Positions 6,392-11,568 of a stretch of DNA of 11,568 nucleotides are shown here, in pieces. This DNA is from Alistipes sp. UBA943. Its GTDB lineage: Bacteria > Bacteroidota > Bacteroidia > Bacteroidales > Rikenellaceae. How positions within the stretch are numbered: position 1 is the stretch's first letter; the number at the start of each line of letters is the position of its first letter. The notes under the pieces were generated by a model. That model searched no databases, was not told the DNA's origin, and saw only the letters and a program-made list of their open reading frames with translations. Where the stretch lies: NCBI GenBank assembly GCA_002293345.1, contig DBDB01000027.1:1532-13099 (forward strand). The letters run 5' to 3'. Both the position numbers and the translations under genes were made by a program.

Positions 6392-7591
6392 TTATTTCTC
6401 GCGCAACCAAACAACAACCGGGTAGTGATCCGAGCACTCGACATCCCGTAAAACCTCGTAAGACATACATTCAAGGCCATTTCCGTACAGCACATAATCT
6501 ATTCGCAACGCGTTCAGGAATCCGCGGAACGTGGAGCCGTATCCCTTGCCGCATTCGGCGAACGCATCGTCCAATCCGCCGCCGGCGCGAGATACCGTAC
6601 GATACACGTAAGACTGTGGCGTGTCGTTGAAATCGCCGCAAACAACCAAACGTCCTCCGAATCTACCTGTGGCGGCCGGTGCCGGAGCTGCGCCGTCAGG
6701 CGGTGCGGAGGCTGCGGCCCCGTGAGAGACCCCGTCCAACAGTGACTCGATCGCCTTCGCCTGGTGTCCACGTACCACGCTGTTGTCCACAAAGCGGCGG
6801 AAGATACCCTTCAACTTCCGACTCCGGGCCGTGTCGGTCAAAAATTGTGTCTGTGACAAATAGGCGTCGTCGCTCGCCGTGATAGACGTCGAGTGCAGAT
6901 GATTGTTCACGATGCGGAGCATGTCGTCACCCAACTGTACGTCCACCCACATACTCTTGACACCCGTCGAGGCGTCCAACTCGCCCGAACCGCGGATCGG
7001 GAATTTCGTGTACACCGCCAGATCGTGCCCCTCGCCTTCGTACACACGTCGATAACCATCCAACAGTGTGTCGAGACCCATGCGGTGTGCCTGGGCGTGG
7101 TTGAACTCCTGGAAGCAGACAATGTCCGGATCCACGCGCCTCACGGCCTCACCCACGCTTGCGACAGACCAACCCTGTTTATCGTCGTAGAATCCGCGGA
7201 CGTTATATGTCATCAGTGAAATGCCGTTACGGTCCTCGCGCTCGGTGTCATAGTGGCGCCGCAACTCGGGACGTACGAACAGCGGCATCTTAAATGCCCC
7301 GATCGCCAACAGTATGACCAAAGGCAATGCCACCCGCCATCGCCACCGGACGATCCAGAAGAGTGCGAACAGTACCGCCACGGCGTACACGGCAGGTGCA
7401 AAGAGTCCCAATACGGGAAAGATCCAGCCCCGTTCGGGATGAATCATCGGTGCAAGGAGCGTCAGTAGCAACAATACCCCCACGGCTGCCGTGAAGCCCT
7501 TCATCGCTCCGTCGAACAGTACCGAAATCGTCGAACGGCGAGGCTTGCGGCCGCGGGCACGAAGCTCGTTATAATACTCTCCTTTTGCCAT
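6392..7591 (-). CDS. Membrane-anchored endonuclease/exonuclease/phosphatase family protein
   Basis: This 399-aa protein has basic N-terminal residues, then about three hydrophobic segments (roughly 32-51, 56-80, 87-105), then an EEP (DNase I-like) catalytic domain. The family motifs are in order: MTYNVRG (127-133), CFQEF (159-163, metal-binding Glu), NNHLHS (229-234), GDFND (319-323), RIDYVLYG (363-370) and CSDHYPVV (387-393, catalytic His). All key residues are present, so it should be an active Mg-dependent phosphodiesterase or phosphatase facing one side of the inner membrane; the substrate is unknown. Its start overlaps the end of the rhomboid gene by 23 bases, implying coupled translation. 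Residues about 288-307 are an Ala/Pro insert just before the GDFND strand, encoded by the repeat at 6673-6730. No promoter of its own is seen. Confidence 0.9.
   Translation of the reverse strand: MAKGEYYNELRARGRKPRRSTISVLFDGAMKGFTAAVGVLLLLTLLAPMIHPERGWIFPVLGLFAPAVYAVAVLFALFWIVRWRWRVALPLVILLAIGAFKMPLFVRPELRRHYDTEREDRNGISLMTYNVRGFYDDKQGWSVASVGEAVRRVDPDIVCFQEFNHAQAHRMGLDTLLDGYRRVYEGEGHDLAVYTKFPIRGSGELDASTGVKSMWVDVQLGDDMLRIVNNHLHSTSITASDDAYLSQTQFLTDTARSRKLKGIFRRFVDNSVVRGHQAKAIESLLDGVSHGAAASAPPDGAAPAPAATGRFGGRLVVCGDFNDTPQSYVYRTVSRAGGGLDDAFAECGKGYGSTFRGFLNALRIDYVLYGNGLECMSYEVLRDVECSDHYPVVVWLREK
6673..6730 (-). repeat. Intragenic palindromic repeat, copy 2 (inside the EEP gene)
   Basis: This 58-nt segment is homologous to 1432-1491 in tsaB. 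The flanking blocks are nearly identical; the core is three bases shorter and of different sequence but still a hairpin (CGCC 6691-6694, GTCA, GGCG 6699-6702 on the + strand). It encodes V288 to about A307 (SHGAAASAPPDGAAPAPA). The Ala-rich part is read in the same frame as in tsaB (AAASA, then GAAPA). The outermost block is read in a different frame, because this copy has one more G, so the similarity is of DNA rather than protein origin. Confidence 0.85.
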
Positions 7592-8177
7592 AGCGGTGTT
7601 TCCAATAGAGGAGCAACATCAGCCCGAACAACATGCCACCCACATGTGCGAAGTGTGCCACGTTGCTCATCGTGCCCGAAACGCCGAAGAACAGCTCGAT
7701 CAACCCGTATATGATCACAAACCATTTCGCTTTCATCGGGATCGGTGGGATGAGCAACATCACACGTTCGTTCGGATGCAGCATGCCGAATGCCAACAAA
7801 ACGCCGAACACCGCGCCCGAAGCTCCCACCGTGACACCACCGGCATGCGTCAAGTATCCCACCAGCAACTGGATCAATCCCGCGCCGATGCCGCATACCA
7901 TATAGTATAACAGGAATCGCCGTGAACCCAAGTCCCATTCCAACGTGCGGCCGAACATCCAAAGCGCGAACATGTTGAAGAACAGGTGTGAAAATCCATC
8001 GTGCAGGAACATGTACGTCACCGGTTGCCAGAGACGAAACTCAGGCTCACCCACGTCGAACAGCGCCAACGTGCGGATCAACATCTCGCGCATCGGCAAT
8101 AACTCCATCACCAACAGCATCAATGCGTTGATGATCAATAAATTCAGCACCACAGGAGGTGTCGCGTATCTATTCAT
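7569..8177 (-). CDS. Rhomboid family intramembrane serine protease
   Basis: Rhomboids cleave membrane proteins inside the lipid bilayer of the inner membrane. This one has 202 residues and about six hydrophobic helices, the minimal bacterial core. Visible motifs: HDGFSHLFFNM (59-69, with the conserved His and Asn of helix 2), GASGAVFG (118-125, catalytic Ser120) and AHVGGMLFG (177-185, catalytic His178). Ser and His are both present, so it should be active. I start at the ATG at 8177 (MNRYATPPVV), which directly precedes the first helix. The frame stays open back to 8288, but that extension only translates the repeats at 8192-8272. The gene ends within the start of the EEP gene, and rhomboid and EEP genes are commonly neighbours in Bacteroidales (from memory). 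The substrate is unknown. Confidence 0.93.
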   Translation of the reverse strand: MNRYATPPVVLNLLIINALMLLVMELLPMREMLIRTLALFDVGEPEFRLWQPVTYMFLHDGFSHLFFNMFALWMFGRTLEWDLGSRRFLLYYMVCGIGAGLIQLLVGYLTHAGGVTVGASGAVFGVLLAFGMLHPNERVMLLIPPIPMKAKWFVIIYGLIELFFGVSGTMSNVAHFAHVGGMLFGLMLLLYWKHRYGKRRVL

Positions 8178-8191
8178 AGTCTCTATTATTT

Positions 8192-8224
8192 CCCCACCCC
8201 CAACCCCTCCCCAATGAGGGGAGG
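8192..8224 (-). promoter_or_regulatory. G-quadruplex-type motif with hairpin in the rhomboid leader
   Basis: On the minus strand four G-runs, GGGG-A-GGGG-TT-GGGGG-T-GGGG (8212 to 8192), have loops of 1, 2 and 1 nt, a textbook tight G-quadruplex motif. It ends 14 bases before the rhomboid ATG. The same bases can instead form a 7-bp hairpin, CCTCCCC (8206-8212) with GGGGAGG (8218-8224), so the two folds are mutually exclusive. Sequences of this kind recur in Bacteroidota intergenic regions (from memory), so it may simply be a dispersed repeat. Any effect on rhomboid translation is inference. Confidence 0.55.
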
Positions 8225-8233
8225 ATTTGTTTC

Positions 8234-8272
8234 GTTTTGAATCATGTGGTCTTCGACCACATGATTCAAAAC
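8234..8272 (+). repeat. Perfect 18-bp inverted repeat followed by a T-run on the + strand
   Basis: Arms 8234-8251 (starting GTTTTGAATCATG) and 8255-8272 are perfect complements around a TTC loop, followed by seven Ts (8273-8279) on the + strand. This looks like an intrinsic terminator for rightward transcription, but no + strand gene lies upstream. On the minus strand, along which mutL and the rhomboid gene are read, the T-run becomes an A-run before the stem, so it is not a normal terminator for mutL. It may be an extragenic palindromic repeat, a block to antisense transcription, or an mRNA-stabilising stem. Confidence 0.7.
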
Positions 8273-8301
8273 TTTTTTTACGGGACATGCGGTATTTTTT
8301 T

Positions 8302-10230
8302 CTATTCCAATCTCTCTTTAATCTCCTCGGGGGTGATCTCCGTCATGATGGCTTTGCCCGAAGGAGTCAATCCCAAATTGCCGCCCTGACGCAACTGTTC
8401 CAACAGCTCCACCACCTGTTCCTTCGATGCGCCGCGTGAAAATCCCGACGCACCGCTTTTAGCCATCGCCGACGCCACACGCACACGGCGTTGGTCTCGA
8501 ATATCGACCGGCATGGCGAAAACCTGCAGCAACTCATAAATCAATCCCTCGATGCCGTCGTGCGTCGCGTCGGCAGGAATTCCGCGCATCTCCACCTCGC
8601 CATCACCCAATAGTTCCATGTCGAATCCCAAGCCCGCGAAGTCCACCGCATGCTCCTCCAACAATTCATACTCGTCCGTCGAGAATGCCAATCGTTCCGA
8701 AAAAAGCAACTGCTGGCTCACCGAAGATCCGTTCTCCAACAGCAACACATAGCGATCGAACAGCACACGCTCGCGGGCACGCCGCAAGTCCACCACCACC
8801 CAACGTCCGCCGTAGATCGCCGACGCATAGCCTCCACCCACCAACACGATCTCCGTGAAGCGTGCCTGCTCCTCGCCCAGGGCAAGTTCGGGTGACAATC
8901 CATCAGGATCGAAATCCTCACGCGAAGGGACAATATCGAACTCCGTGGCGTGACTCCCCATGTCCAGTGACGACGATCCGAACGACATGAAGGCCGTCTT
9001 GCCGAATCCGCCGCCGCGACCGCCCTTGACCATCGTGTCGCGACTCGCTCCGCCGATAATGCCTCCGCCAGCCGTCAACTGTGGTAACTCCATCCCGTCG
9101 CCCATCGGGGCAAAAGGATTGTAATCCAAATTACCGGCCGCCTTCGGCTCGTCGTACACGACCCCCTTGGCGCTCAGCGTCGGGATCTCGACACCCGCGT
9201 CGCCATCGAAATCCATCAACGGCATAGAGCCCGTCTTGGCCAATGTTTCGCGTACCGATGCGTTGATGATCTGCCAAATCGCCTGCTCGTCCGCAAACTT
9301 CACCTCCGTCTTCTGGGGGTGTACGTTCACGTCGATCCGAGACGGGTCGATCGTCAGGTATAAAAAATAGGAAGGCGTGCAGTTGTCAGGTATCAGCTTC
9401 TGATACGCCGCCAATACAGCCTTATAAAAATAGTGTGACCGGAAGAACCTGCCGTTCACGAAGAAATATTGCGAGGAGTTTGTCCCACGTCGTGCCGTGT
9501 CCGGTTTGCCCACGAAACCCTCCACACGCACAATAGACGTGTCCGCCTCCACCTCGCAAAGGTTCTGTTTCATCGAACGTCCAACCACATCCACGATCCG
9601 TTGCGGAAGCGTCGCGACAGGTAAATTGTACAGCGGCTGGTCGTTCATCAGCAACTCGAACGCTACCTGGGGGTTGCACAACGCCACACGCTGGAACTCA
9701 GCCTTGATCTGGCTCGACGACGTGGTCGTGCGTTCCAAAAACTTGCGACGTGCCGGTACATTGTAAAAAAGATTCTTGACCGAAAATTGCGACCCCTTGG
9801 GGCATGCGATCGGGGTTTGCGATACGAACTGTCCGCCGTTCACCTGCGTCAGGGTGCCCACCTCGTCGCCCTCGGCACGCGTGCGTAACTCGACTTCCGA
9901 TACCGCCGCGATGGATGCCAGCGCCTCGCCGCGGAATCCGAACGTGTGCAGCGCATAGATATCGTCTAACTCGGCGATCTTGCTCGTCGCGTGACGGTCG
10001 AACGCCATACGTGCATCCACCGGCGACATGCCGCAGCCGTCGTCGATGACCTGGATCAACTCCTTGCCGCCGTCGCGAAAGTTCACCGTCACCGTCGTCG
10101 CACCCGCATCGACCGTGTTTTCCAGCATCTCTTTCACCACCGATGCCGGACGGTTCACCACCTCGCCCGCGGCGATCTGGTTCGCCACCACATCGTTCAG
10201 CAACCGTATCTTCTGCTCCTTCTTCTCCAT
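8302..10230 (-). CDS. mutL: DNA mismatch repair protein MutL
   Basis: MutL couples MutS mismatch recognition to downstream repair. The N-terminal GHKL ATPase is intact: NQIAAGEVVNRPASVVKEML (catalytic Glu34), ENTVDAGAT (Mg-binding Asn38), DDGCGM (63-68), FDRHATSKI (78-86) and LHTFGFRGEALASI (94-107). A transducer domain, a Gly-rich linker and a C-terminal dimerisation domain follow; the 642-aa length is normal. I start at the ATG at 10230 (MEKKEQKIRLLNDVV); the longer open frame runs into the preceding gene. In place of the endonuclease metal motif DQHA(X)2E(X)4E I read DLRRARERVLFD (481-492): Asp481 and Glu487 remain, but the Gln and His are gone, so nicking activity is doubtful. It begins 13 bases after the small membrane protein gene, so the two are probably cotranscribed. 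Confidence 0.97.
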   Translation of the reverse strand: MEKKEQKIRLLNDVVANQIAAGEVVNRPASVVKEMLENTVDAGATTVTVNFRDGGKELIQVIDDGCGMSPVDARMAFDRHATSKIAELDDIYALHTFGFRGEALASIAAVSEVELRTRAEGDEVGTLTQVNGGQFVSQTPIACPKGSQFSVKNLFYNVPARRKFLERTTTSSSQIKAEFQRVALCNPQVAFELLMNDQPLYNLPVATLPQRIVDVVGRSMKQNLCEVEADTSIVRVEGFVGKPDTARRGTNSSQYFFVNGRFFRSHYFYKAVLAAYQKLIPDNCTPSYFLYLTIDPSRIDVNVHPQKTEVKFADEQAIWQIINASVRETLAKTGSMPLMDFDGDAGVEIPTLSAKGVVYDEPKAAGNLDYNPFAPMGDGMELPQLTAGGGIIGGASRDTMVKGGRGGGFGKTAFMSFGSSSLDMGSHATEFDIVPSREDFDPDGLSPELALGEEQARFTEIVLVGGGYASAIYGGRWVVVDLRRARERVLFDRYVLLLENGSSVSQQLLFSERLAFSTDEYELLEEHAVDFAGLGFDMELLGDGEVEMRGIPADATHDGIEGLIYELLQVFAMPVDIRDQRRVRVASAMAKSGASGFSRGASKEQVVELLEQLRQGGNLGLTPSGKAIMTEITPEEIKERLE

Positions 10231-10243
10231 AACTATTGCCCCT

Positions 10244-10594
10244 CTATTCTGCGCCGGGGTAGTCGTTCGGTACGACCGTGATCGGGGTGTAGGGATTGAA
10301 CTCCTCCACGTACGGTTTCTTCTCTTTGCCCAGACTCGTAAAAAACGCCACCACACGAGGATACCCCACCGTCAGGAAAATCACCAAAAATACGCCCGCC
10401 ACAATCATCCCCCACATCCGTTTCGAGGCGCTCTTGCGTGCCGCGTCGCGACGCTCGGCACGGAGCTCGCTCGCACGTTCCAGATACTGTCCCACACGGT
10501 ACTCCCCGCCGCGTCCCTCTTTGCGGGGGTCGTAGTAACGGGGCGTGTAGTTGAACGCGTTCGCGTGCTTCTTGAATGGGGAAAATCCGAGCAT
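10244..10594 (-). CDS. Small single-pass membrane protein of unknown function
   Basis: I recognise no characterised family. The 116-aa protein has a polar, tyrosine- and arginine-rich N-terminus (MLGFSPFKKHANAFNYTPRY), a charged, probably helical stretch (about 31-59), one hydrophobic segment (MWGMIVAGVFLVIFLTVGYP, 60-79), and a short C-terminal part rich in Pro and acidic residues (EEFNPYTPITVVPNDYPGAE). There is no cleavable signal peptide, so it is probably anchored in the inner membrane with the basic side in the cytoplasm. I start at the ATG at 10594; the upstream TTG gives only three more residues and overlaps the promoter element. It is the first gene after the dnaJ terminator and ends 13 bases before mutL, so it should lead the mutL transcript. 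A role with MutL is not implied. Confidence 0.8.
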   Translation of the reverse strand: MLGFSPFKKHANAFNYTPRYYDPRKEGRGGEYRVGQYLERASELRAERRDAARKSASKRMWGMIVAGVFLVIFLTVGYPRVVAFFTSLGKEKKPYVEEFNPYTPITVVPNDYPGAE

Positions 10595-10600
10595 AATGGG

Positions 10601-10608
10601 CAAATATA
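10601..10608 (-). promoter_or_regulatory. Candidate -7 promoter element for the mutL operon
   Basis: The minus strand reads TATATTTG, a perfect TAnnTTTG element, directly after the T-run of the dnaJ terminator and only 6 bases before the ATG of the 116-aa gene. The start site predicted from the usual spacing (about 10597) leaves almost no leader. The position of the -33 element falls in the terminator stem, and I see no TTG there. Confidence 0.5.
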
Positions 10609-10609
10609 C

Positions 10610-10632
10610 AAAAAAGAGCGGTTACCCGCTCT
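10610..10632 (-). terminator. Intrinsic terminator of dnaJ
   Basis: GAGCGG (10616-10621) pairs with CCGCTC (10626-10631) around a 4-nt loop, with one flanking A-T pair. On the minus strand it is followed by six Ts (10615-10610), right after the dnaJ stop codon at 10637. A five-T run (10634-10638) also lies on the other side, so it may work in both directions. Confidence 0.85.
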
Positions 10633-10636
10633 CTTT

Positions 10637-11568
10637 TTACCTGAAAAATCCGCGCATGCGCTCGAATATATTTTGTCCCGCGGCGGGGGCCTTCTTGAAG
10701 TTGGGATGGCCCTCCAACTGTTCCAACAGGCGGCGCTCCTCGGACGTCAGGGTCTGCGGTAGCGAGATATCCACCACCACCAACTCGTCGCCACGACCGC
10801 GGCCGTTGAGGTCCGGCAGTCCCTTGCCCGCTAAACGCAACACCTTACCTGCCGGGGTGCCGGGGGCGATCTTGATCTTTGCCCGTCCGTCTACCGTCGG
10901 CACCTCGACCGAACCTCCCAACAGGGCCATCGTCACCGTAATGTTGAGATTGTGGATCAGATCATGACCGTCGCGCATCAACCGGGGATCGCGCTCCTCC
11001 TCGATCACCACCTGCAAATCGCCGTTCACCCCGCCGTGACGCGGCGCATTTCCTTTACCCGACACCGTCAGGATCATCCCTTCGCCCACACCCGCGGGGA
11101 TGCGAATCTCGACAACCTCCGAGCCCTTCAATGTGCCTTCGCCGTGACACTTGTCACACGGTTCGCTGATCACCTTACCCGTACCTCCGCACGTCGGGCA
11201 TACACCCTGGGTCTGCATGCGGCCGAAGATCGTGTTCTCCACACGACCCACATAACCCGAACCATTACATGTCGGACAGGTCTTATACGAATCCTTCGTC
11301 TTGGCTCCCGTGCCGCCGCACTTGTCGCAAGGGATCGTCTTGTTGATCTTCAGTTTTTTCGTTACGCCCGAAGCGATCTCGGCGAGCGTCAGCTTCACCT
11401 TGATCCGCAAATCGCTGCCACGGTTCACCGACGGACGACGTCCGCCGCCGCCCATGTCGTAAAATCCGCCCGAGAATCCGCCACCACCGAAGTGCCCGCC
11501 GAAAATATCCCCAAATTGCGAGAAGATGTCCTCCATCGAGAAGCCACGGCCGCCGAAGCCGCCATATA
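10637..11568 (-). CDS. dnaJ: Chaperone protein DnaJ (5' part outside the window)
   Basis: DnaJ is the Hsp40 co-chaperone that delivers unfolded proteins to DnaK and stimulates its ATPase. The reading frame runs off the right edge, so the J-domain with its HPD motif is not seen. Visible, in order: the end of the Gly/Phe-rich linker (GGFGGRGFSMEDIFSQFGDI, then more GGGF repeats), four CxxCxGxG zinc-binding motifs (CDKCGGTG, CPTCNGSG, CPTCGGTG, CDKCHGEG), and the two beta-rich C-terminal substrate domains with RIPAGVGEGM and GDLQVVIEE. Four intact zinc motifs make it a type-I DnaJ rather than CbpA. The ATG at 11536 is inside the linker and is not the true start. A hairpin terminator directly follows the stop. 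Confidence 0.96.
   Translation of the reverse strand, partial: YGGFGGRGFSMEDIFSQFGDIFGGHFGGGGFSGGFYDMGGGGRRPSVNRGSDLRIKVKLTLAEIASGVTKKLKINKTIPCDKCGGTGAKTKDSYKTCPTCNGSGYVGRVENTIFGRMQTQGVCPTCGGTGKVISEPCDKCHGEGTLKGSEVVEIRIPAGVGEGMILTVSGKGNAPRHGGVNGDLQVVIEEERDPRLMRDGHDLIHNLNITVTMALLGGSVEVPTVDGRAKIKIAPGTPAGKVLRLAGKGLPDLNGRGRGDELVVVDISLPQTLTSEERRLLEQLEGHPNFKKAPAAGQNIFERMRGFFR

Noticed and set aside
8178..8288. In-frame N-terminal extension of the rhomboid protein starting at an ATG at 8288
   Set aside because: The extra 37 codons only translate the palindrome and G-rich repeat; the ATG at 8177 directly precedes the first transmembrane helix as in the family.
11115..11345. Periodic similarity within dnaJ that could look like a tandem DNA repeat
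   Set aside because: It is explained by the four CxxCxGxG zinc-binding motifs of the DnaJ family.
1..11568. CRISPR arrays, tRNA or rRNA genes, transposases, prophage genes
   Set aside because: I looked for regularly spaced repeats, cloverleaf folds and transposase or integrase motifs and saw none; cas genes are also absent.

Overview
The window reads as a chromosomal segment from a moderately GC-rich member of the Bacteroidota, most likely order Bacteroidales; Alistipes or another Rikenellaceae is an inference from base composition and gene style. Evidence: a SusC/SusD outer-membrane nutrient-uptake pair, Bacteroidota-type promoters (-7 element TAnnTTTG), lack of strong Shine-Dalgarno sites, and a typical Bacteroidota type-I DnaJ and MutL. 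All recognisable housekeeping genes lie on the minus strand; only a small unknown ORF and its RNA-like leader lie on the plus strand.

Layout from left to right. 1-847 is largely non-coding. It holds one arm of an inverted repeat (1-23, partner at 614-636), a candidate structured RNA with promoter and U-tract (about 145-290), and an unrecognised 72-residue ORF (320-538). 848-1540 is tsaB (tRNA t6A modification). 1604-6293 is a susC-susD operon with a good promoter and a 3' hairpin. 6392-8177 holds a membrane-anchored endonuclease/exonuclease/phosphatase protein whose start overlaps the end of a rhomboid protease gene. 8178-8301 is a repeat-rich spacer with a G-quadruplex-type motif and a perfect 18-bp inverted repeat. 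8302-10230 is mutL, preceded by a 116-residue single-pass membrane protein gene (10244-10594). 10637 to the right edge is dnaJ without its J-domain, closed by a good terminator.

The minus strand therefore appears to carry: dnaJ with its terminator; a unit of small membrane protein, mutL, rhomboid and phosphatase-fold protein; the susCD operon with its own promoter and terminator-like hairpin; and tsaB. The glycan or other ligand of SusCD cannot be read from context, since no enzyme or regulator gene is next to it.

The most interesting signal is a roughly 60-nt palindrome-cored DNA repeat found twice inside unrelated protein genes, tsaB and the phosphatase-fold gene. In each it encodes an Ala/Pro-rich insert at a likely surface loop. 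The flanks of the two copies are nearly identical at DNA level even where read in different frames, while the hairpin core differs but stays self-complementary. This resembles the coding palindromic elements of Rickettsia. The second signal is the candidate structured RNA at 145-290.
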